DNA of 64,000 nucleotides from Izhakiella capsodis (GTDB taxonomy: Bacteria > Pseudomonadota > Gammaproteobacteria > Enterobacterales > Enterobacteriaceae), in assembly GCF_900115045.1 (NCBI RefSeq), contig NZ_FOVC01000001.1, positions 620,001-684,000 of the forward strand, read 5' to 3'. The first letter of the stretch is position 1; every line of letters starts with the position of its first letter. Of the stretch, positions 45,208-53,613 are shown piece by piece. Both the position numbers and the translations under genes were made by a program. The notes below the pieces were generated by a model that was not told the DNA's origin, ran no database searches, and saw only the letters and a list, made by a program, of their open reading frames with translations.

Positions 45208-46589
45208 GTTGTGTATTATTTTACATAACGATTTTCCTGCAAAGCGGCTTCAATGACAATCTTTGTAAGAGAGTCGTTGATGTAAAACTGAGATAAATGC
45301 TATTTGGTTGGCCGTTTGTTAATCAGACCACGGCGACGAGTACGAATAAGGAGAAACGCTTTGTCCCGGAGTAAAGCCTGCATTTAGAGGGCGCGGCTCA
45401 CCGGATGTGCCTGGTGATAAGTCTGTGTCAAATTCAGGGTCTTTCAGCGTTATACTGATCAGCCACACCACAAACTCTGCAACAGTGGCGAGTATAATAA
45501 AACCTCACCAATCTGAGCAAAGATCAGAGAGTCGTTGACCGATTTCAGCGCCGGGGTAACTTACCGTGTTCTGAAGAAATAGAGGGCTACACCAGCACGA
45601 CTTCAACATACTGCGCCTTAAGCGCTTTCACTATACCAGGGAGACAGAGCCACTGCATACGCCGGGGGTTATGGTGTATCAGCACGGATCCTTTGCCTGA
45701 GGCAACGATGCTCACGAGGCGGGGGTTATGGAAGACGTGGCCAGAATGGTGGTGATTGGGCGTTGCATTAACTCGCAACTTTGCGTCATCGATAGTTATC
45801 TGATGGAGAAACACGTTATACGTAAGCATGGTCCGGATGCTTATTACGGACAGAGTAACTATCGCCACTGCGCCATGCTCATATCAATATGCGGGTGCCA
45901 GCCTACACTCACTCTGGCAGAGCAGGGCATAAAAGGATAGTTAAATAGCTTTGGCTGATATGCTCCAGACTGATTACGAAATTAATTAGCCATTGAGAGT
46001 AATCAGCTATCAATTTTTCGATTGTGTGTCTTTTTATGCATGACTGAAGCACCTGTTAAAAAGCATATCCATATGTCTTTTATCTCCAGACGTCTGTAGT
46101 GGATATTGTTTCGGTACATCAACGGTATTTGTAACTTCGTTTACTTTACCGGCAAGGCCGACAGGCCTCCTTTTAAAATCATTATAGATGCGCCCATCGG
46201 CAGCAGTATGGTGAGTTGATGATGATTTACTAACGTTCATGGCAGACGTCCTGGGAGAGTGTGAAGTGATGAATTATCAAAAATAATAGCCAGAAGTAGG
46301 ATTTTTTTTGAAATGGAGTTCAAGCCATTCCCTACAACAGTGACATTTATATTTTGGGGGATTGCGTGACCTTTTAAACTTGCAATAATACATTTCAGAT
46401 ACTCATTTTATGAAAAATTATGTATTTATGAGTCAAAATGTTATTAAGTAGAGATGAATATTTTAATTAAGAAAAATAAAAAAATTATACCTGTTGAATA
46501 AAATGATACTGTCCTCTATGTATAATCATAACTGCTGAATCATCCCGATAACCGCCTTGAAGATGATATAAAACTTATCGAGGTAATAT
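45208..46589. other. Gene-poor region upstream of gadB
   Basis: About 1.4 kb lacks a convincing gene; short frames on both strands show no recognised motif. Just before gadB a TATAAT hexamer (46521-46526) may be the gadB -10. The last 250 bases are strongly AT-rich, as is common upstream of H-NS-silenced acid-resistance genes. Confidence 0.4.
46034..46240 (-). CDS. Possible small hypothetical protein (68 residues)
   Basis: A frame starts ATG at 46240 with AGGA about 11 bases upstream. The product is hydrophilic and starts MNVSKSSSTHHTAADGRIYN. There is no signal peptide, membrane segment or recognised family. It could be genuine or a chance frame in decayed DNA. Confidence 0.25.
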   Translation of the reverse strand: MNVSKSSSTHHTAADGRIYNDFKRRPVGLAGKVNEVTNTVDVPKQYPLQTSGDKRHMDMLFNRCFSHA

Positions 46590-47990
46590 ATGGAAATTAA
46601 GCAACCACTGAAATACAATGATAAACTTGATGATGTTTATGCATCGATCGAATTAGCCTCTTCATTACCAAAAACAAAATTCCCCGCTGAAGAGCGTGAT
46701 CCAAGAAATATTTTCAACGCCGTTCGCGATGAATTAATGTTAGATGGAAACTCCCGTCAAAATTTAGCAACCTTTTGCCAGACATGGGTTGATGAAGAAA
46801 TTCGTGATCTGATGGATCTTTCAATCGATAAAAACATGATCGATAAAGATGAATATCCACAGACTGCCGAAATTGAAACTCGCTGTGTTCATATGCTGGC
46901 CGATCTCTGGCACTCCCCAAACCCAGAAACGACCCTGGGTTGTTCTACCATTGGTTCATCCGAAGCTGCAATGCTGGGGGGATTATCACTCAAATGGCAA
47001 TGGCGTAAAAAGCGTGAAGCATTAGGTTTACCGACCGACAAGCCGAATTTGATCTGCGGCCCGGTGCAAATTTGCTGGCATAAATTTGCGCGTTATTTTG
47101 ATGTTGAATTACGTGAGATCCCTTTACAAGGCGATCGCTTGATCATGAGCCCAGAGGAGGTGCTGAAACGCGTCGACGAAAACACGATTGGCGTCATTCC
47201 GACGCTTGGCGTCACATTCACCTGCCAGTATGAGCCGGTAAAAAAGGTTCATGATGCTTTAGACCAGTTACAGGTAGAGAGCGGTCTGGATATTCCAATG
47301 CATATTGATGGCGCAAGCGGCGGTTTTTTAGCACCGTTCTGCGCCCCCGACCTGGAGTGGGATTTTCGCCTGCCGAGAGTCAAATCCATCAATGCTTCCG
47401 GTCATAAGTTTGGACTTGCTCCGCTTGGCACCGGCTGGATAATATGGCGTCAGGCCGCTGATCTGCCGGAAGAACTCATTTTCAAAGTGAATTATCTTGG
47501 CGGTGACATGCCGACTTTCGCGCTAAATTTCTCAAGACCAGGTGGTCAAATTATCGCGCAGTATTATAACTTCCTCCGTTTGGGGCGCGAAGGTTATAGC
47601 AAAATTCATAATGCATGTTATTCAACAGCCCAATACCTTGCGCGAGAGATTGAAAAACTGGGTCCATTCGAAATGATCTTCAGTGGTGATTGTGAAAAAG
47701 GTATCCCCGCTATTGCCTGGAAACTAAAAGAGAGTGCGTCTGCAAATAGCTACACCTTGTATGACTTAGCGGACAGATTACGCAGCCGTGGCTGGCAGGT
47801 ACCGGCTTACTCTATGCCTGCGGAGCGTGAAGATCTGGTGGTCCAACGAATACTGGTGCGTCATGGCGTTAGCCACGATCTCGCTAGCTTGTTAATTGAT
47901 GATATGAAACGTGCGCTGGATTATTTAGAAAAACATCCTGTGAACTATTCTCTATCAGAAAAAGAGGCCAGCGGATTTAATCATTGTTAA
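46590..47990 (+). CDS. gadB: Glutamate decarboxylase GadB
   Basis: GadB converts glutamate to GABA, consuming a proton, with PLP. The 466-residue protein matches E. coli GadB closely, with LDGNSRQNLATFCQTW, TLGCSTIGSSEAAMLGGL, HIDGASGGFLAPF and PLP Lys273 in SINASGHKFGLAP. The penultimate residue is His465, the position of the C-terminal His that shuts the E. coli active site at neutral pH, which suggests the same pH switch. A GAGG site precedes the ATG. It is followed by gadC 140 bases on. Confidence 0.97.
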   Translation: MEIKQPLKYNDKLDDVYASIELASSLPKTKFPAEERDPRNIFNAVRDELMLDGNSRQNLATFCQTWVDEEIRDLMDLSIDKNMIDKDEYPQTAEIETRCVHMLADLWHSPNPETTLGCSTIGSSEAAMLGGLSLKWQWRKKREALGLPTDKPNLICGPVQICWHKFARYFDVELREIPLQGDRLIMSPEEVLKRVDENTIGVIPTLGVTFTCQYEPVKKVHDALDQLQVESGLDIPMHIDGASGGFLAPFCAPDLEWDFRLPRVKSINASGHKFGLAPLGTGWIIWRQAADLPEELIFKVNYLGGDMPTFALNFSRPGGQIIAQYYNFLRLGREGYSKIHNACYSTAQYLAREIEKLGPFEMIFSGDCEKGIPAIAWKLKESASANSYTLYDLADRLRSRGWQVPAYSMPAEREDLVVQRILVRHGVSHDLASLLIDDMKRALDYLEKHPVNYSLSEKEASGFNHC

Positions 47991-48130
47991 TTTTCATTAT
48001 CCAATGCCTGTGATCATTGAATGAATTTGATCTGAACCGGGCATATCTCTATTCAACAGACAACAGCTACCCTTTCCACATATATCCTATACTGGATAGG
48101 AATGGTAATTGTTATTTCGAGGAAATAACA

Positions 48131-49681
48131 ATGACGAAGATGAAAGCCTCACCGGTTAAAAATCAGCTATCACTATTAGGTTTCTTTGCGATAACAGCGT
48201 CTATGGTTATGGCGGTATATGAGTACCCTACATTCTCAACATCAGGGTTTAGCTTGATTTTCTTCCTGCTGCTAGGCGGTATTTTATGGTTTATTCCCGT
48301 AGGCCTTTGTGCTGCAGAAATGGCGACCGTTGAAGGCTGGGAGGAGGGGGGTGTTTTTACCTGGGTATCCAAAACACTTGGTGAGCGATGGGGATTTGCT
48401 GCAATTTCTTTTGGATATTTACAAATTGCAGTAGGCTTTATTCCCATGCTTTATTTTATTTTAGGCGCATTATCTTTCATCCTGAAATGGCCTGCACTCA
48501 ATGACAACCCGATAACAAAAACTGTTGCTGGATTAATTATTCTCTGGGTCTTAGCTATCACCCAATTCTTGGGAACAAAATATACCGCACGCATTGCAAA
48601 AATCGGCTTCTTCGCGGGTATTTTGCTGCCAGCGTTTATTCTTGTTGTTCTGGCTATTGGCTATTTAGCCAGCGGCGCACCCCTGCAGATTGAAATGAGT
48701 ACAGCAACCTTCTTCCCTGACTTTACAAAAATCGGGACACTGGTTGTATTTGTGGCCTTTATCTTAAGTTACATGGGGGTTGAAGCGTCGGCCACGCACG
48801 TTAATGAAATGAAGAACCCAGGTCGCGATTATCCTGTCGCGATGATACTGCTGATGATTACCGCCATTTGTTTGAGTTCTATTGGCGGACTTTCTGTCGC
48901 CTCCGTTATACCGCATAATGATATTAATCTGTCCAGTGGCGTCGTCCAGACGTTCAACGTACTTATTTCACATTATGGTCCTGGATTTGAGTGGGTGACG
49001 CGTATCATTGCCGCATTGTTAATGCTGGGGGTCTTAGCTGAAGTTGCTTCCTGGATTGTGGGGCCTTCACGCGGAATGTTTGTCACAGCCCAAAAAGGTA
49101 TCCTTCCGAAAAGCTTTGCAAAAGTGAACAAAAACGGGGTCCCCATCGCACTGGTTATTTTTCAATTATTGATCACAACTATTGCATTAACTGTTTTAAC
49201 TAACACCGGCGGCGGCAGCAACATGTCATTTCTGATCGCATTGTCACTGACCGTGGTTATTTATCTCTGCAGTTATTTGATGCTGTTCTTAGGTTATATT
49301 CAGTTAATTCGTAAACAATCTGATAAAAAGCGTGCTTTCCATATCCCCGGAGGCAAGGCGTTTAAAATATTCATTGCCATCGTTGGACTATCGATTTCAA
49401 TTTTGGCCTTTATTGTTTCATTCTTCCCCCCGAGCTCTTTACCGGGCGGTGAAGTAAATAATGTGTATGTTGAACTCCTGGTTGTTAGCTTCCTGATTGT
49501 ACTGTCTATACCTTTCATCGTTTATGCATTACATAGCAAGAAAGGAAAAACAACCAACGCAACCCTTGTACCCATCAAGTCAAACAACGCTCCGATCGGA
49601 CATTTCTTTATGCATCCGCGCGCACGATCTGCTCATCATTTTATTGCAGGTGACGAGAAAGAAATTGATAAAGATAGGTGA
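48131..49681 (+). CDS. gadC: Glutamate/GABA antiporter GadC
   Basis: GadC exchanges external glutamate (or glutamine) for internal GABA in extreme acid. The 516-residue protein has about 12 membrane helices, begins SLLGFFAITASMVMAVYEYP, and includes VEGWEEGGVFTWVSKTLGERWG. The C-terminal tail (from about residue 470, ending IGHFFMHPRARSAHHFIAGD) corresponds to the C-plug that blocks the channel at neutral pH. GAGGAA precedes ATG 48131; an open frame from 48017 is leader. Confidence 0.95.
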   Translation: MTKMKASPVKNQLSLLGFFAITASMVMAVYEYPTFSTSGFSLIFFLLLGGILWFIPVGLCAAEMATVEGWEEGGVFTWVSKTLGERWGFAAISFGYLQIAVGFIPMLYFILGALSFILKWPALNDNPITKTVAGLIILWVLAITQFLGTKYTARIAKIGFFAGILLPAFILVVLAIGYLASGAPLQIEMSTATFFPDFTKIGTLVVFVAFILSYMGVEASATHVNEMKNPGRDYPVAMILLMITAICLSSIGGLSVASVIPHNDINLSSGVVQTFNVLISHYGPGFEWVTRIIAALLMLGVLAEVASWIVGPSRGMFVTAQKGILPKSFAKVNKNGVPIALVIFQLLITTIALTVLTNTGGGSNMSFLIALSLTVVIYLCSYLMLFLGYIQLIRKQSDKKRAFHIPGGKAFKIFIAIVGLSISILAFIVSFFPPSSLPGGEVNNVYVELLVVSFLIVLSIPFIVYALHSKKGKTTNATLVPIKSNNAPIGHFFMHPRARSAHHFIAGDEKEIDKDR

Positions 49682-49704
49682 TGTTTTTCAAAATATAATA
49701 AATT

Positions 49705-49736
49705 AATGAAGCGTCTAATTCTTCAGACGCTTCATT
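49705..49736. repeat. Perfect 12-bp stem-loop between gadC and glutaminase gene
   Basis: AATGAAGCGTCT/AGACGCTTCATT encloses an 8-base loop. No T-run follows on the plus strand, so it may be an RNA stability element or weak attenuator rather than a full terminator. Confidence 0.6.
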
Positions 49737-49775
49737 ATCCCCGCTGCTGAATGAAATATATTTAAGATAAATTTA

Positions 49776-50732
49776 ATGAATATACTATTCAATGATGTAC
49801 ATGATGCATTGGTGAATGCTTACTCTCAATTCTCATCATTTAAGGGTGGCGAGAACGCAAGCTATATTCCTTATCTGGCTACGGTGCCAGATAATCTCGC
49901 CGCGATAGCAATCGTCACCGTAGAGGGTGATATTTTATCTAAGGGGGATTCTGAATTCCGGTTTGCTCTGGAATCTATTTCGAAAGTTTGTTCGCTTGCT
50001 CTGGCACTCGAAGACGTCGGCCCCTCAGTAGTGCAAAACAGAATTGGTGCAGATCCGACAGGTCTACCTTTTAACTCAATCATTGCCTTAGAGTTGCATG
50101 GAGGGAAACCTTTATCACCATTAGTCAACGCGGGCGCCATGTCTACGGTGAGTATCCTGAAAGCAGAAAATGTTGAAAATCGGTGGAAACGTATTCTTGA
50201 TATGCAGCAACAGTTGGCAGGCGCGCCAGTATCTCTGTGCGAAGCGCTTAATCACTCTGAACAAACCACTAATTTCCATAACCGGGCCATCGCATGGCTG
50301 TTGTACTCAGCCGATGCTATTTATTGCGATCCTATGGAAGCCTGTGACGTTTATACCCGTCAATGTTCAACGCTTGTAAATACCGTAGAGCTTGCGACTA
50401 TGGCGGCAACCCTGGCCGCTTGCGGCATTAATCCATTAACACAGAAAACGGTATTAACTGCAGAAAATATTCCTTTTCTTCTTGCGCAAATGACCATGGA
50501 AGGGATGTACGGCAGCTCGGGTGACTGGGCTTATACCGTTGGTTTACCCGCAAAAAGCGGTGTCGGCGGCGGGGTTTTAACCGTAGTACCAGGAGTGATG
50601 GGAATTGCCGCATTCTCCCCACCACTTGATACGATGGGCAACAGTGTTCGCGCCCAAAAAATGACAGCATCCCTCACTCAGCAACTGGGTTATAATTTGT
50701 ACAAGAATAGATGGAATTGCACTGGCTTATAA
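49776..50732 (+). CDS. glsA: Glutaminase (YbaS/GlsA type)
   Basis: The enzyme hydrolyses glutamine to glutamate and ammonia; the serine-dependent beta-lactamase-like fold carries SxxK in FALESISKVCSLALALE. Other motifs are GLPFNSIIALELHGGKPLSPLVNAGAM, given here in two parts (GLPFNSIIALELHGGKPLSP and LVNAGAM), and LPAKSGVGGGVLTVVPG. At 318 residues it matches bacterial glutaminases. Following gadBC, it would supply glutamate and also consume protons through ammonia release, the glutamine branch of acid resistance seen with YbaS in E. coli. Confidence 0.93.
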   Translation: MNILFNDVHDALVNAYSQFSSFKGGENASYIPYLATVPDNLAAIAIVTVEGDILSKGDSEFRFALESISKVCSLALALEDVGPSVVQNRIGADPTGLPFNSIIALELHGGKPLSPLVNAGAMSTVSILKAENVENRWKRILDMQQQLAGAPVSLCEALNHSEQTTNFHNRAIAWLLYSADAIYCDPMEACDVYTRQCSTLVNTVELATMAATLAACGINPLTQKTVLTAENIPFLLAQMTMEGMYGSSGDWAYTVGLPAKSGVGGGVLTVVPGVMGIAAFSPPLDTMGNSVRAQKMTASLTQQLGYNLYKNRWNCTGL

Positions 50733-50878
50733 GACAGGATGCCATCCCGACCCCGCTGAAAAGCTACCGGATAATCGATGATATGACTATATTCAGAGTA
50801 TTATTTTTATATTGACTATACTTTATTAGTGATATGAATAAATTTCTTCCATTACGCATCGTAAAGTGGGTGAGACTA

Positions 50879-51304
50879 ATGAATCGACTCGTAAAATTTT
50901 CGCTTTCAGGTGTGTTAATTTCTTTGTCCTCAGCCTCATTCGCGGCACAAACCCTACCCGCTAAAAACCCGATAAGCGTTCATGTGCTAAATTTAAAAAC
51001 GGGTTTTCCGTCTGAAGACATTTTAGTGACTCTTGATAAAAGAGAAGGGCATAAATGGATCAAATTGAACTCGGCAGCTACCGGTCAGGATGGACGCATA
51101 AATGCTCTGTATCCTGCGGGCAAAGAGATTGAGCCAGGCGATTACCGAGTGATCTTCGAAACAGGTAAGTACTATGCCGAGCATAAAGAAGATACTTTCT
51201 TCCCAGAAATCCCAGTAATTATTCATGTGTCAAAAGCGGGTGAACACTACCATATACCGCTGCTATTGAGTCAGTATGGATACTCAACGTACCGTGGAAG
51301 CTGA
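50879..51304 (+). CDS. hiuH: Exported 5-hydroxyisourate hydrolase / transthyretin-like protein
   Basis: The mature part (about 118 residues) is a transthyretin-like fold with catalytic-type residues: His in ISVHVLNLKTGFPSEDI, Arg in TGQDGRINAL and the C-terminal YSTYRGS signature. The signal peptide (FSLSGVLISLSSASFAAQ) places it in the periplasm, as for the HiuH of Salmonella. It hydrolyses 5-hydroxyisourate, a urate oxidation product. ATG at 50879 is chosen since it gives a compact signal peptide; ATG 50834 is an alternative. No other purine-catabolism gene is near. Confidence 0.88.
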   Translation: MNRLVKFSLSGVLISLSSASFAAQTLPAKNPISVHVLNLKTGFPSEDILVTLDKREGHKWIKLNSAATGQDGRINALYPAGKEIEPGDYRVIFETGKYYAEHKEDTFFPEIPVIIHVSKAGEHYHIPLLLSQYGYSTYRGS

Positions 51305-51702
51305 CGCCCATGTCCCATCCGCCAGACAGTGCGCAGACACTGGTGATTTTTCTTTACCAGCTGCCTGACGAGGTTTACAGAAGTACTGATAAAATACACT
51401 GTTCATATCAGACGCCTTTCGTACTGAAGATCAGAGACTGAGAGGGTGTCAGGGCGGTTAAACCACCCCTCTCAGTATACCTGAAGGATAAGCACCAACT
51501 GAAAGAGCCAAACCTCGCTCAGGCCTGATTGGATTAGATCAAATTCCTCCGTGCTGGCTTCTGTTCCGGATATTGGTTGTCATGTTACTACAGATGATAT
51601 TCCCGGGATAATCGCTGCCTGATTTGTACTTCCTGGCGAGCAATTTCAAAAATATACCCGTCCTTCAGCTCTGGCTGCCTTTGCACTCATCCTCTCACCA
51701 TT
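51305..51702. other. Gene-free region between hiuH and the CLC gene
   Basis: A stem with one bulge (CTGAGAGGGTG/CACCCCTCTCAG, 51438-51475) sits between the convergent genes and may serve as a bidirectional terminator. Nothing else was seen. Confidence 0.4.
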
Positions 51703-52962
51703 TCAGTAGGCATAATTTTTTTCCAGGATACGACATGTGATGAACGAACCGGCGGCACAAAACATGACCGGTACAAAGTAGCTGTGCTCCATATGCGTGA
51801 ACTCCAGAACAAGGACGATAGCGGTCAGAGGCATCTGCATGGATGCAGCCAGAAAGGCAGCGCCTCCCACAAGCGCAAAACTGAGGGCATCTCCGCCTGG
51901 ACACATGAGCTGCCATCCCGCACAGAGGACCAGGCTTAATAGCCCACCGACAGCAAGCCCAGGGGTAAGCAACCCGCCTTCGGCGCCGCCCCGGAGTACG
52001 GCCAGAATGACCAGCAGTTTAAGTCCCAGTAAAACGGCTGCATGCGGGTAGCCCAGTTCATCACTGATGGCCATCTGCACCGGTCCTTTACCATTGCCCG
52101 GTAACTGAGGATAGTAGAGACTGAGAACCGCCAGAATAACGAAGGCTAAAAAACAGATAACGGGCATCTGCCAGTTAGCCCTGACACTGGCACGGGCTTT
52201 TCCTGTGGATTTACGGAACCCCCATGCTGCCAGACCGAGAACGGGTCCCGCGACACAGGCCCAAAGCAGAAAGCTGTGTGGGAGCTCTGCTGATACAAAA
52301 TGATATTGCGATTCGTTACCCAGAGCGAGCGTCGCCGTCCAGGCTGCAATGGCAGATGTGACAATGGCAGCGAACACCTTTTCCCAGCTAAATGAGAGTA
52401 AAAGAGCTTCAAGGCTGAACAGCGCACCCGCCAGCGGAACATTATAAACGGCAGCCAGGCCAGCCCCGGCACCGCAGGCAATAAGGATCCGAATCTCATC
52501 GTCGTTAAGCCCAGCCCGGCGCGCAATGGCGCCCCCGGCAAGCGCCCCCATCTCTCTGGGGGCCACCTCACGCCCCAAAGGCGACCCCAACGCCACGGTA
52601 ATTATCTGTAGCAGTACATGAACGGTCGTGGTCACTGCAGGCATGGGGCTGGAAGGTGTTGATACAGCAGACTTAATTGATATGCGAGGTCGACCGTACC
52701 TCCCCAGTAGCCACCATCCGAATCCGGCGACAATACCCCCTGTAATGATTGCGCCGATGCGCCGCAAAGGCGTTGAGTCACTCACTCCCTGCAGAAAAGA
52801 TTCAGCGTCGATGAGATGTGCGGTGCTGTATCCGAATGCAAAATGCTGTATAGCATGTAATAACAGGGCGAGCGCCATACCCGCGAGACCCGCCGCGAAC
52901 CCTGTTGCAATAACAGCTAAAAACTTTATCAGATAGCTGACTCTGCCAGTCTGTACTTTCAT
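51703..52962 (-). CDS. CLC-family chloride transporter
   Basis: The 419-residue membrane protein of the CLC family has the gating-glutamate motif as LGSPLGREVAPREMGALAGG (GREGP in the classic form). It also has CGAGAGLAAVYNVPLAGALFSLE and the late GGAAFLAASMQMPLTAIVLVLEFTHM. The classical GSGIP selectivity motif is not recognisable; STPSSPMP occupies that place. Chloride/proton antiporters of this family compensate charge during glutamate-dependent acid resistance, and the gene lies next to that block. ATG 52962 with GGA upstream is preferred to TTG 52974. Confidence 0.88.
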   Translation of the reverse strand: MKVQTGRVSYLIKFLAVIATGFAAGLAGMALALLLHAIQHFAFGYSTAHLIDAESFLQGVSDSTPLRRIGAIITGGIVAGFGWWLLGRYGRPRISIKSAVSTPSSPMPAVTTTVHVLLQIITVALGSPLGREVAPREMGALAGGAIARRAGLNDDEIRILIACGAGAGLAAVYNVPLAGALFSLEALLLSFSWEKVFAAIVTSAIAAWTATLALGNESQYHFVSAELPHSFLLWACVAGPVLGLAAWGFRKSTGKARASVRANWQMPVICFLAFVILAVLSLYYPQLPGNGKGPVQMAISDELGYPHAAVLLGLKLLVILAVLRGGAEGGLLTPGLAVGGLLSLVLCAGWQLMCPGGDALSFALVGGAAFLAASMQMPLTAIVLVLEFTHMEHSYFVPVMFCAAGSFITCRILEKNYAY

Positions 52963-53613
52963 TATTTTTTCCAAAATTCTAAGGTTTAAAAGGGTGATTA
53001 TAACGAAAGCAAGCTTAAGTCTGCATCTTCGGTGAGCCGGTCATTGGCTGAAATATGAGTGCGGATCCTGCTGTTTTTAGCCGCGGGGATAGCTCTACTT
53101 TTTGTTAATGCTGACGAGCTGGCTGGCGTCTGGATTATTCTAATGTTAACGCTGCCTCCGCATTGAGAAGGCCACATCCGCGGCCCCTTTCTCGTAGGCA
53201 AAATGCGCGTGGTCCTGATTAACAAAAAAAAATCAATGCATGATCTTTCTCCATCATGACCATCTGAAAACGTTTCTTATAAAGTGACGGGACCTGACTC
53301 TCCGTTGAACCTAAAATCATGTTAAGGGCTAGTGCAATGAGACGATAAAGAAGGATGTTTTTTTCTTTTAATAATATCCAATGTATCAACGTAATAAACA
53401 CATGCGTTCAGTTTGGTTAGCGTAAAACTAAAAAATCATGCATCAGCTTTTTTGAACTGGATCTGGGTAAGGGTTATGTGTTTGTGAAATAATTGTATCG
53501 ATTGTTACCAGCAGCTAATCCGTGATCCTGAAATGTTAGCGCTGGCTTAGCCCTTAGATGACAGGAAAATTAAAGGCAAACTTGAAGGAAAGTTGTTCCA
53601 AAAGGAGAGCACC
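52963..53613. promoter_or_regulatory. Intergenic region upstream of the terpenoid cluster
   Basis: There is no recognised gene apart from a possible 35-residue membrane peptide (53059-53166). The last 350 bases are AT-rich and should hold the promoter of the terpene synthase-P450 operon and of the divergent CLC gene. No clear operator was identified. Confidence 0.4.
53059..53166 (+). CDS. Possible 35-residue single-helix membrane peptide
   Basis: A GTG-start frame reads MRILLFLAAGIALLFVNADE and then a second hydrophobic stretch (LAGVWIILMLTLPPH). It looks like a small membrane protein, but the ribosome site is weak and no family is recognised. Confidence 0.25.
   Translation: MRILLFLAAGIALLFVNADELAGVWIILMLTLPPH

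Noticed and set aside
45587..45868. 93-codon minus-strand frame in the region before gadB
   Set aside because: I looked for transposase or regulator motifs and found none convincing; treated as decayed or non-coding DNA.
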